A DNA stretch of 64,000 nucleotides from Amyelois transitella (lineage: Eukaryota > Arthropoda > Insecta > Lepidoptera > Pyralidae), in the NCBI RefSeq assembly GCF_032362555.1, contig NC_083511.1, positions 5,952,001-6,016,000 on the forward strand, in the 5' to 3' direction. Positions 45,431 to 57,062 of this stretch are shown here, one piece after another. Each line of letters opens with the position of its first letter. Position 1 is the first letter of the stretch. Both the position numbers and the translations under genes were made by a program. The notes beneath the pieces are model-generated. The model was given only the letters and a program-made list of their open reading frames with translations, ran no database searches and had not been told where the DNA came from.

Positions 45431-48400
45431 ACTTGGTATGCAATGCCTTTTGTAAACAGTCTTGAGATAAATAAATAAAAAAATTAGGTAGAATTGGTAA
45501 CAGCGAAAATGATTTGTTAAATTTTTTTTATAAAACTCATGATGAGCAATGATACCTATTTCATTTGATATGAGCGTTAGAGCTTGTTTGTTTACAGTAA
45601 CAAAAATGATGTAACATTTTTAGAATAAGTAGTTGGTAATTCAGTATAAGATTAACCCGTATTTGTCATAAACGTCCAATCAGAGTCCACATCAACGATC
45701 TGTGTATTTTGGCATATTATTTATTTAGGTTCCTTCAAATCTGGTAGATTTCACAAGCTACAGGTCGCCAATATTAAATTACAGAATTTGTATTGACTTA
45801 GTATTAGTAATGTTGCTTTAAATATAATTAGCCAACTATATTAATAACATTCCGTAACATTTATTACGCATATTGAATAACTTTGCCAATATCGCCGGCA
45901 TACCTAACACATGCATCGTAACACAGCACAAATTATTAACACACCGGTCTATTTTAGTTAAAACTAATAAATAATTAATGAAGATTAAAACTTTAATTGA
46001 ATTTAAACGTAATAGACCACTATCCATAATCATACTTACAAACTGATTGTTACCTTTTTGTCCTCAATGGGGAAGCAATGAATTAATTTCATGTCCAGAG
46101 GCCTAACAAACCAAACAAAATTGAGTTTAAGAGTAATTTATGGCATGAATGGACTGTATTAAAATTATTTGGAAGATTCATATATTTTCACCAAATTTTT
46201 TAATTTATAAAAAAAATCTTTTCTCAGTCCCTTGACTAATTCATAGTTATAATTTGTATTCGAAGTTTTGTTTTTGAACGATCAGACTAAATATGTGTGG
46301 AATTATGTTTTTGAAGGGATTTATTTCATATCTTATCCAAATTTGCCTCAATTCAGATCAATAAAAACCCAACCAAATCTAAATCTGTATTCAAAACCCA
46401 GCGAAATGTTTGCTTTGGTCAAAGGAGCATTACTGAACCTGGTTGCAAATTGAGATGCAGATATTGACATTTCATCTTATATCCCATTCGAACTAAGTTA
46501 TGCATGACAACCTGACGTTTCACCCACATTCGCTTAATCCAATGAACATAACAGACGGCGCTGTAGTCACGTCAAAGCAAAGCCAATACGACTAAAATAT
46601 TGTCTACATCTATATTTTGTCTCCTTTGATTATAATGTTTGTTTTCAAACTTTATATTGTAACTACAAAACAGTAGAATAAAGAAGAATAATGTAGACGT
46701 ATCCTTCAGATTGGTCTATAAACAAAATACTTAAGCTATACCTATTCAAATAACAACTTTTCAAATTAAAAGATATCATCATGAGTAGGCGACTTACTAT
46801 CTCATGAAAACTAAATATTTTAGTGACAAGACATGGAAAGGTTACTAATAATGAAATAGTATAGACATTATCCAGAACTTTTTTTGTTGTCAAATGTTGT
46901 TCTATTTATTTTGCACAAGAAAACCCTTAGGAAATAAACCCAGAATTGTATCCTGTTTGTTTATGTAAGGAAGAGTGCCAACAACAACTAAACCATTCGA
47001 AAATACTTTTCGAACTGGTGACGACAGGCGTGCAACTAATATTTACGAGTATTGTGAAAAGTATACCTTCGGCCATACCTTCCAATAGATCAAAGCGTGA
47101 GATCTAGGCATTTTCATGTTTAACCGTAACATATTAATGAATAGTTTAATAGGCGTAAAGATTTTTCTGATCTAATAACGAATTTAGGATAACATAAAGT
47201 TTGTGAAGCATCTAGAGACATATGTATAATCAAACATTTACGATGAATATTAAAATACTAAGTACTGAACTAAACTATAAAGGGATTTCCATGTTTTAAG
47301 GATAAAATAAACACGGAACATTTTTGACAGGTCACGTCTGAGCCGTCAACGTAGCACGTTTCTCCTAAACTTTGTTAAACGTCATAAGCTTAACCTAAAT
47401 GAAGACCCTGTCTACTCATTCCTACACCTTACGGTATACGTGTGACATACATTTGTAGCAAAGTCACAATGCAATAAAATTTCGGGAAAATAACCAAGAT
47501 ATAACAAAGCCGATACTCAACAATGTTACAATAATACAGGTTGGGAAAAAAAAAATAATAAGCCTTATAGTAAATCTTATATTATGTAAACAAAAGAAAA
47601 AATTACAGCGGTTCATGACTCTTCTCTATAATCATTATAAGATAAAGTTTCTTAATTTATCTTTTCTAGGTAATAAGGTAATTATGTCGGCCTTATAACT
47701 TCGCCACCATTTTTTGTGAAAATTATAGTAGTTTAACAATAAATCACAACATAAAATCCTAAGTGTAGGTATAAATTTTTACAACGCCCTCTGTTACTTA
47801 ATGAGAATCGAGAATCTAAATATTGTATGATTTTTTGCTGCTTAAATATTTGCATTAAACCTTCCAGAATTCTGTTTTCCACGCTAAACCATTAAAAACA
47901 TATCTAATAATTAAAATATATACAAAATTTGTTCCTATAAAGCTAAGCAAACTTTATCTAGAAGTTTCCAAAATAAGTACGAAGAGTCTGTTAGATAAGC
48001 TTGATCCAAAAGACTCTACGAGTATAAAGGATTTAATTAAGATCACGTAAATTAATTTGGATAATCAAATTTACTCTTGATAATACTTTACAGAAAACTA
48101 AACCTGGAACTAAATCATTACAATCAAAATTTCGAATTTACTCAAATTGCTTGATTATTTTTGTCTGTATTATTTTACTTCATCAACTACTACGGAAATA
48201 AGTCGCAAGAACAAGTTACAATAAAATATTTAAGGCATATAGTATGTTCATTGTAATTAAAATTAATTTTGTTCGAAAATCTCCTCTTACAAATACTAAT
48301 ATTTCCTATTCATGGCATGAAAGTAGTCACTGAATATGGAGGAGTTACGTCATCAGCGTTAACAGAAATTACTCTTTGGTGGGCGTGCACTAGAAACTTT

Positions 48401-49018
48401 TTCATCGGGTCGTTAAACTTTTGTGCTCTTTGTGGATGATATTTTGCTACTAAATAATCATATGTAGCTCCCATTAGGGGTAAGTCGCCTTACTGTACAA
48501 GCTTTTGGTCTTCAGTGTCATGAGTTCAATTACGATTATCCGAAATTCAGTAATTCTTTGAAATCATACCCTCCTTAAGTTAATAACATTATAATGCATC
48601 ATATAACTAAGATACTCTCTACATTCTACTGCGTGTTTAAATATTCCATTCATAAAAAGAGAATGTTTTCCAAAATAAACGTATGAGTATGTTTGTGTAT
48701 ATTTTAATATGTCTCAGAGTTAGAGATGAAAACAAATTTTAAGTTATTTCTTGATATCGTTAAAAATGCCTAGTGAAACGATTTAAATTATTGCCGTCTG
48801 AGAAAGTTCTGTACTATATTTAACTTTGAAGTTTTATCAACTGAGTACAGATGAAGAATTTTGCTAGGGATGAACGCGACGTTATCTCTTTTACCCTGTA
48901 AGTCTATTCTTAGAATTATTACAGCTTATCTCTAAAAACTTGATGGACTTAATTCAAATTTAATCTAGTAGAATTGAGAGGTTTAGCCGTTCCCTTGATA
49001 TCATATTTAAGGTACGGT
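45431..49018. other. Intronic, 3.6 kb without recognised features
   Basis: AT-rich and low in repeats. No exon with paired splice sites and coding bias could be supported. Confidence 0.35.
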
Positions 49019-49090
49019 GGGCTCAGGAGATAGCTGTGCCACCTCGCACTAATTGGTGTATGGAGGTGGCCCAGTTATCTTCTGAGCCTT
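49019..49090 (+). other. Pre-miRNA-like hairpin
   Basis: The arm 49020-49045 (starting GGCTCAGGAGATAG) pairs with 49063-49088 (ending TATCTTCTGAGCC). About 23 of 26 positions pair, the mismatches are single bases, and the loop is about 17 nt. Length and mismatch pattern resemble an insect microRNA precursor. It lies in the 18-kb intron on the host-gene strand, but a decayed inverted repeat is also possible. Confidence 0.5.
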
Positions 49091-49323
49091 GGGTATACGA
49101 GTATAGTACTCCTAATGATAAGAGTCGGTTATGAAGGTGAGAAAAGGAAGTATTTTCGCCTGCTCTTATTTTATAGATTTTCTTGCTTGTAGGTGCAATA
49201 AAATGTTTAAAAAATAATTAAATTTAATTATATAAAAAGAAACAATTTCTTAATCAAATTTAAATTCCTTTAAATTTCAACTTTCGACGCACAACATTAC
49301 ACACAACCTTATACTCACCATCC

Positions 49324-49554
49324 CGGGCTATTGGGAATAGCTACAAGCTGATCTACACCGGGGCGCCTGGTGGCGAAAATGGGGTGGCAGCAGTGCTCTC
49401 TGAGAGGCTTCACGATAGCGTCCTGGAAGTGAAGCGTTTCAGCGATCGGCTAATGGTCGTGCGGGTGCTCATCAAAGGGGTTATTACCCATCTGATGAGT
49501 GCCTTCGCGCTACAGGCTGGTCGAAGCAACACAGAAAAGGCGAAAGTTCTCTAG
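49324..49554 (+). pseudogene. RTE-like LINE endonuclease fragment
   Basis: A 76-codon frame encodes RAIGNSYKLIYTGAPGGENG, VAAVLSERLHDSVLEVKRFS, DRLMVVRVLIKG and ITHLMSAFALQAGRS, the middle of an AP-type endonuclease domain of RTE-like LINEs (compare NGVGIV, SDRLM and SAYAPQ in live copies). It ends at TAG 49552. GC content is higher than the surroundings. No RT part is adjacent; the RT at 57-58 kb is a separate insertion. Confidence 0.8.
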
Positions 49555-51730
49555 GTCGATCAAAGAGATTGGTTAAAACTTATTTGGGTAGAAATTAAAA
49601 CTACTCTTGGTTGGACATAACCCAAAACGTATAATATCGTTTTTGGATTCCACCTTAACTATTTACATCTATTAAATAATAATAATTGTACTAAACAGAA
49701 TTGGTAAAATTCAACATTGTTTTTTCATCAACGCCCAATTCCATTATTTTTAAAGCTTCTTTTTTTTCCTTGTCTTTTGCTTACATGCCAGCATCTAGAT
49801 ACACATATTGTGATCGGGCCCAATAAATTGTGCCCGAATCGTGCCATCCATTGAATGTTGTCGGAATATTTTGTCGACAAATTTTGTGTAGCCGATTGTA
49901 ATGAGCGCGCATCACAAGGGAATACAACAAATTTTAAAGTTGAAATTGCAACACGATTACATTATTACAATTTTTGATTCCTTTAAATTGACTTCAGTGT
50001 TATGATCCACGCACACAAACACCTAAAAATGTAAGTTTTCTTTTTCTATAACAAGTAATACTAAAAAAGTAAAGTTTGTAACTTTTACCTCTTGAAGAAT
50101 TTTATTCCAGCCAGGTATCAGCATTGATAAAAGATTAGGTAATTGTATACAATATCTACATATACATATCGTACATATATATATCGGACCAATCTTTAGT
50201 AAAATTATGAAGGCCTGCTGCTATAAAGGCTATGGCTCATATTCTTTAATGCCTCTGTTTTATAAGTCATCAATAAAGAACGGTTTTCAACCCTTTTCGA
50301 TGATATTACCTTCAGGAGGAGATTTATACATTGTTGAGGGTTTTTAGGGACGGTTAAATATGGGTCGTTTTCTTTTTATTTGTTCCTGGCTTCTTTTCGT
50401 TGTAGGTCAACTTGGTACAGACCTACTGATATTTACTTTCCTGGTTTTTTTTCTTATAAGAGAAGTTCCTTGTTCTAGATTAAATATTATTATTGACAAT
50501 ACATATTGCCATATTATAATCCAAATTGCTTTCAAATCTTCTTTCAAATTGTCCGTCCATAATCCATTTTAAAGTAGATTAAAATGGATTCGACTATAAA
50601 ACGAGACAAATATGTATGTATGAACCTTTGGTAATTTTCCACATAATAAAAGAAGGAATGAAGCTGTATTGAACTGGTGGACTGTGTAAGTTTAAACTTG
50701 GAATAGAGGCCAGTGAAATAAAACATTCATATCATAGGAAAATATCTTTTTACATCAGTTTTATCTTTTTATGGCCATTGACGACATTCATCTTTAAAAA
50801 CTTTCAATGTCACACTACTAAGACAAAGTATTATTGAAACAGTCTATTCCATAAACATTAAAATTATCCAAAGAACGTTTCATCTTCGAATATGTTTGTT
50901 TGTACTAGAATGTTTGTATGTACCAACTACCAACTTATGTATAAAAATAAAATTTCTATTTTATCTATCTATATCTCTCTCTCATCTTTGCGTTTTCCCG
51001 GTTGCACCCTCGACTACAATGCTCGAGATATCGAAAGCTCGAAAGCCCGGATATCGCCTTCTTACTTCTCCGTGGCAAATTTGTTCGTATTTCCGCATTC
51101 ACATATTTAAATCCAATACATAATTATGTATTGGTTCTTCTTGAGGTAGACATAATGAGAAACTTTAGTACAAAATATTAGTTACACCGCTGTTTATAGA
51201 AATTATCGACTACTTATGTCAATTTAAGACGGTATCTGTATCTCACAAAAGTCTAAGGTAGATTGAAATCAGCACACCCAAATTAGTAAACAACAGTAAA
51301 AAAGCTTCATGCAACAAAAAAGTGCGATTTTGTTTTCCTGTGTAATTATCAACTTTCGCGATTTTTTCGGCTTGCCACGTTTACCTTGGCCCGATAGAGG
51401 CGACATAGTTAGACATTGGTTCGTCAGATAGCCTTCCGTAAGTACCCGATGTCTACATGTGGGCAGTATCTGTTAGTATCGTTTATTTGAAGCGGTGAAT
51501 AACAAACGTAACAGCCCACCGTGGCGCTTCGTTATGAATTGTTTACTCGGAAGGTTTTATTGAGGGCTCTGTCAACGTCGCCAACCAAAGATTGTTATTT
51601 CTACGATATTAAACACATAAACGACGTTTTGGTACTGATATTTATCAATTCTTATTTACTTTTTCCTATAAAAATAAGTTTGTTTTCAGAGTTAACGTAG
51701 GTAATATTTTTATACCAACTTTTGGATGTT
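49555..51730. other. Intronic, nothing recognised
   Basis: The patch 50995-51075 is GC-richer and may be repeat-derived. Otherwise AT-rich and empty. Confidence 0.35.
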
Positions 51731-52084
51731 ACATACATACATACATATAGTCACGTCTATATGGCCTCTGTGGCGCAGCGGTAATACGCTTGTCTGTGAC
51801 ACCGGGGGTCCCGGGTTCGAATCCCGGCCAGGGCATGATGAGAAAAGAACTTTTTCTGATTGGCCTGGGTCTTGGATGTTTATCTATATAAGTATTTATA
51901 CTAAAATATAGTATCGTTGAGTTAGTATCTCGTAACACAAGTCTCGAACTTACTTCGAGGCTAACTCAATCTGTGTAATTTGTCCCGTATATATTTATTT
52001 ATTTATATATCCCTTACGGGGTAGACAGAGCCAACAGTCCCGAAAAGACTGAATGGCCACATTCAGCTGCTCGGCTTAATGTTT
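51731..52084 (+). repeat. MITE-like family C copy split by a SINE
   Basis: 51731-51762 ('acatacatacatacatatag' to 'cacgtctatat') continues at about 52005 ('tatatcccttacggggtaga', 'ccacattcagctgctcggc'). The SINE at 51763-52004 sits between them. Confidence 0.82.
51763..52004 (+). repeat. tRNA-derived SINE, family A, full length
   Basis: Nearly identical to the copy at 21973: A box TGGCGCAGCGG (51770-51780), B box GGTTCGAATCCC (51814-51825), 'tttttctgattggcctgg', 'aggctaactcaatctgtgta' and a (ATTT)n tail. High similarity between the two copies suggests recent activity. Confidence 0.9.
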
Positions 52085-52898
52085 GGATGTTACTTGTGTT
52101 GTAAATAACTTGATATGACTTTGTTATAATATTATTTAGGTTTTCTATAAATATCGCCACCTACAAAATCGCCTTACCTATTTGATAAAATGGCGTTATT
52201 TTCAAGACCTTACCAAAGTGTTCTTATCGAGAAATATAGGCGTTACTTTTTAAATAAACTAAAGTTTTTATTCTGGTTAAGCAAAAACGCAATCATAGCA
52301 TTGCGTTTTGGTAATGGACTGGATGGAAACAATAGGAAATAATATTAAGCATGTGGATGCGAAGGGCGGATGAGTGCGGACTAACAAATATGCTGCAGAA
52401 CTGATTGATGTTTGTGGAGATTAATTCTGACCTTGACTGTTTTGTCCTAGTTGGCTCTTCTTGAGCAGACGACACTTAATGAACCGTTGTATTAGGACGT
52501 TATGAAAAAAGTTGTATCCCTCCCAAAAAATATCTAAGTATAATAAAAAGGAAAACAAAAAAACAGTAATCGTAGTTAAGGTACAATAAAAATGGAAGAC
52601 CTAGTTTTCGCTTACATCACACATGTTCCATAAATAGTGAATTTGCGTTTCATTACTCGACATGTATGTTGGTAGTTAACCACATATGTCAGCCACTTAA
52701 CTACTAACCTACTCATATCTCTCTCACAAACTTTTTTAATAACGCCGCAAACTTTTTCTATTTGTTTTTACAGTAACAAACTTCTAACGATGAGGTGAAG
52801 CATACTGAAACTTTTAATAATAATAGACAAACAAAAATATTGTTCATATAAAGAGTTGTAAGACTTTTGGAGTATTTACTTGAAAGTTTATGAAAATA
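52085..52898. other. Intronic, nothing recognised
   Basis: No feature supported. Confidence 0.35.
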
Positions 52899-53105
52899 TC
52901 CTACTACTATTGTAAAGGCGAAAGTTTGTATGGATGTATGGATGTTTGTTACTCTTTCACGCAAAAACTACTGAACCGATTACCATGAAATTTGGTATGT
53001 AGGTAGCTGAAGACCCAGAATAGCACATAGGCTACTTTTTATCCCAGAGTTCCCGCGGGATTGATAGGGTTTCCATGCGGACGAAGTCGCGGGCGGCCTC
53101 TATAG
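52899..53105 (+). mobile_element. Helitron-like short element
   Basis: A|TCctactactattgtaaagg start, then 'cgcaaaaactactgaaccga', 'tgaaatttggtatgtaggta', 'ataggctactttttatccc' and the end 'gcgggcggcctctatag' before T. A two-base change disturbs the canonical CTAG. Sister copy at 62089-62295. Confidence 0.75.
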
Positions 53106-53476
53106 TTTAATAATTTCACAACCTGCTATACTTATACGAGTCACTTCATTCAATAGTTATCTTAATTACTATTTTCGCGGCCTATTATTTTTAACATTAT
53201 TGTTTTAATAATTACTATTAGATTTCTTTCCTGAATACCGTTTTTTATTTCTACATATACCTATATTTTGTTATAAAAATTTCGATAATAGCAAGTCCCG
53301 ATTAAGTTCAATTTTGTTGCTGTGGTAAAAAGTATATTATGATAAATAAACACATTATAACGACTTTTTTCTCCAAATCCTGCGAGATAAACTTGAGTTT
53401 CTTACTACATAATAAAATGGCTCATCATCGCTTCTGGAGGCTATTTAAAGGAAAATTGCCGAAATAACTGGCTTAA

Positions 53477-54984
53477 CCCTTAATTTGGCACCGATAAAAA
53501 TATTTAAAATATATGAATATTTTAATTTTGTGGTTTCAGGAGTATGTTATAAACTTCTGAAAAAATGAAAAAAAAAAATCTACAATAGCCCACTGCTGGG
53601 AAAACAGGTGTCCGTCACAGCGGACCTTGCCAATTACTGTGAAATAAATGGTCAGATTTATATGTTCTCTGAGGCGGACATTGCCAAAATACGGAAAATA
53701 AAAACCATAGTTATTTTTGTTTTTTTAATAAAGAAAAATACAGAAATGAACATTTTAGAACAAAGTAATTGATACCGAAGTACAGTTTATTTTGTACGAA
53801 AATTTTAAAAACAATTTCTGAGGGCTTTTCCTGTCACGAAAATGAAAACTGTAGTGTATTGCATTTTATGCATGACAGTTTTCTTTTGGCAGAACCTGCA
53901 GCGTCCTTTTTCCATGGTGTGGTGGTCCATAAAAATATCTTGAGAAAAAAAAAAGGTGAAAGAAAGGTGAAAAAAACTCAAAAGGTGAAGCATCTTCTGG
54001 CAGGTCTATGTAATCATCCTCCTCACCCTTTTCTATTGTCGCTTGGTGACAGAATTGAGCTACTCTCCAATTGAAAGTCAGCTGAAATTTATTGGTTTGT
54101 TTTGGTCTTTTGGCTTTGACTGTGGGTGGTTTCCTAGAACTTGTTTTTTGGGGTGGTAATGAAGAAGCTATTGGTGTTATAGGCGTTGCAGGCAATGAAG
54201 GAATAGCAGATAGGGATGGAACATATTCATAAATGGACTCGCCAATTTCGCGCTCGATAGAATCTGGTAGATAATATCAGCATCTTCGGAGTTCTTCGTC
54301 GTCGGATGTATCTATTGTTACGTAAGCAAGGGAAGATGCAATAGATGGTGCAAGAGAAGACAGGGGGGTGGAAGAATTAGTACGTGCGTCATGCAATTCA
54401 GTTTCCGAATCTGATATTTCGCTAGCATCGGAAGGTGCATGTTCATTCGGCACTAAAGCAATAATTTTACATGCGCGATTAGGCTGTTGGCAAAGAAAAA
54501 AAAGCAAACTCAGAACCATAACCCAACAAGCAGAAGCACACACATTTTGGCGTTGTCCGCCGCAGCGGACATAGTAATACAGTGGTACTTTTCTATACAA
54601 TTAGCAATGTCCGCTGTGACGGACAAAACATTTTAGTTACAAATAAACACCATAAAAATGTTATAAAGTGCGTATGTTTTTGTAAATAATGATAGAAATG
54701 TTTATTATCTAATAAATAAATCTATATTTCAATTCGTTTTTCCACAAAAAATAAGAAAAATAATGATAAATACCTTGAGCAAAACAGGTGGCCGCCTTTT
54801 CGCAGACATTTTGCGTCCCAACTGACATAATGCAATGTTCCCACAATCATTACTTTTTTTTTACCATTTGTTTATGGTATAAATAAACATTTAATCGATT
54901 AGAAATCAATGAAAATGAAATAAAAACTTGGCAGGATTTATTTTAAATAAGTGTCCGTCACACCGGACTATATCAAATTAAGGG
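53477..54984 (-). mobile_element. Internally deleted piggyBac-like element 2
   Basis: TTAA duplications at 53473-53476 and 54985-54988; terminal inverted repeat CCCTTAATTTG at both ends. Subterminal palindromes of the GTCCG...CGGAC type occur at 53610-53625, 54557-54570, 54607-54624 and 54952-54967. It carries transposase N- and C-terminal remnants on the minus strand. It belongs to a different subfamily from element 1 (other TIR). Confidence 0.92.
53805..54483 (-). pseudogene. PiggyBac transposase remnant with core deletion
   Basis: From about 54483 the minus strand reads PNRACKIIALVPNEHAPSDA, an acidic stretch (SEISDSETELHD, DTSDDEE), a TGA at 54277-54279, then in the same frame YYLPDSIEREIGESIYEYVP, a proline/serine/lysine segment and DLPEDASPFEFFSPFF, which marks the start of the DDE domain. 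The catalytic domain is then missing. The C-terminal zinc-binding tail follows in another frame as GRCRFCQKKT and VTGKALRNCF, ending at TAA 53805. The gene is dead. An AG acceptor-like site precedes PNRACK. Confidence 0.8.
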
Positions 54985-54988
54985 TTAA

Positions 54989-57047
54989 TGACGGAGATAA
55001 GTCAACAACCGGTTTGAGGGTGTTATGGATGTCAGATATTTTTTTATCTTAGCAAATATTTTTTGTTGATACATAAGCCATTACTTTAAGAATCATTTGT
55101 TATAGTATATTTTTACTTTTTTTACAAATAAGCGTATAATGATTGTAATGCAATTTTGTCAAAGTAATAAACTAAATATAAACTCCACTTTGTAATTTGC
55201 AATAATTGCGTCTATCCCACTTGTCTGTCATCATTAAGTTGATCCATGGTGAAATATGTGGGACGACTGATTAGTCGACCATAAAAATAGGAACATTATG
55301 GGATTCCATAATGTTCCTATTTTTATGGTCTCTACTTTGTAATAACTATGTTGTTTAAAAACGATATAACATATAACTACTAAACGCTTACACATTGTTG
55401 GTGCTAAGACAAATTGCTGTACTAATTTATAAAAATTATTACTTATAATTGAATCCTAAAAAAAGGATTTTCACTTCCTTGGATTTGTTGTTAGTAACAC
55501 GATGTAAATCCGTATGAAAATACAATCTCCATTGTTTCCCCTTTTATCCCTAATGGAGTAGATACAGCGAAATCTAAGTATACCTATTCAGATTTATGTG
55601 GGAAGATCAGGTTAGAAAACATTTGATCAGGGGTCGTGCGTTTAACATTACAGTGTTAGTATCTTAGCTAAACATGGCATTTAAGTGTTGTAGTTTTCAT
55701 GTTACGAACTTACTTTGGAGGTAGCCCTAATCTGTGTTTTTGGCGATATTTATTTATAGGTATAACAACACATTTTCGTCCAAATACTATATCGTTTTGG
55801 CCACAGGATTTGGCAATTTAACTTTGCCTTAAAGTAGTCAAAAGGTTGCCGTGAAGTGATTTAATAATGCGATAAGCCTACCATACTGCACATCACCTAA
55901 ATCAATATACTGTTTGTAACTAGGTAATGTTTTTCTGATACTAATACAATGAAGGGAATCGTATTCATTCATTCAAGTCTTGAACTAACTTTATAGCTAT
56001 CAGTCTATGTCATTAGTCCCGTGTATATTTATTTTCTATTTTAATATTTATTAATTTTTATATATTTAAACTTAAATTTTACATACGTAAAATGTACAAC
56101 AGGTGAACGTTGAACCTATTCATCCTATATTGGAAATTTCGATATCAATCCGCAATCGCAGCTCAATGGATCGTAGGATACTGCCCAAACACAATTGAAT
56201 TTGATAAGCAAATCTAATTTATTCCGGGTCGATAAATAAATAGTTTAAAAAAAACTTGGACTTAAAAGGGTTTAAAGGACGTAGGCAGGTATATATGAAG
56301 CATATGAAATGGATATACCAAGCTTCTTTTAATTTAAATAGACCATTGTATTAATATATATTCGAAATCTATATTTTTTATAAAACTGATAAAATAAAAT
56401 ATAGGCATCTAACTTTTTTCGAAAACTTTTACTACTACTTTATCTTTTCTATATAGTTAGTAAAACTAAACAAATCCTGTCTTTTTACAAGCAGGAAATT
56501 AAGTGAAATTACCTAACTGTTCAACTTATTTTATCCATAAAACTATAAAAAATTCAAAGGTAGCACAGCACAACTTTTCAAATTAAAATGGTGTTTTATA
56601 GGAGCGTAACAATAAATTTCAAACTTATTTACGTACTTATTGTTCGTAGAGGATCTCTAAAGATAAGTAATCTTTTTCCATAATTTTCCGCCGTCAGTTA
56701 TTGTACTCACTCGTATACAAAAACTTTACTTTATCCTCTGAAGATAAAATATAGCCGTCGTATTGTGTTTCGAAACTTTGGAAATAAAATTTGAACCTTT
56801 GGGGTGTCTAATAATTCAACACAATAGCTTGGTATGTTTACCTGAATTTATATATCAATAGTTTAAAAAAATTGAATTTATATTTTTATTGTCTGAACTC
56901 AAAACTTCATTAGTGCTCTCCAACAGAAGTTTAGACCATACGTAGTTCACGTTAAAGTTTAGAACATTCTTATGTGTCAAATTTCAGGTCTTTACGCCTA
57001 TATTAGAGTTGTCTGTAGTAAAAGTCCGTCTGTTGTCTTATTTTTAT
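54989..57047. other. Intronic; only the palindrome at 55277 recognised
   Basis: AT-rich, with a family C-like scrap ('tccctaatggagtagata') at about 55545-55565. No gene. Confidence 0.4.
55277..55330. repeat. Perfect 25-bp inverted repeat with 4-bp loop
   Basis: The arm 55277-55301 (GACCATAAAAATAGGAACAT...) is exactly complementary to 55306-55330, with loop GATT (55302-55305). There is not one mismatch over 25 bp. Confidence 0.97.
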
Positions 57048-57062
57048 TTGTGTATTCTGATC

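Noticed and set aside
46268-46453. Plus-strand frame of 61 codons in the large intron
   Set aside because: No splice sites in phase, no family motif and AT-rich codon use typical of chance frames here.
53769-54074. Plus-strand frames over piggyBac element 2
   Set aside because: They are antisense shadows of the minus-strand transposase remnant.
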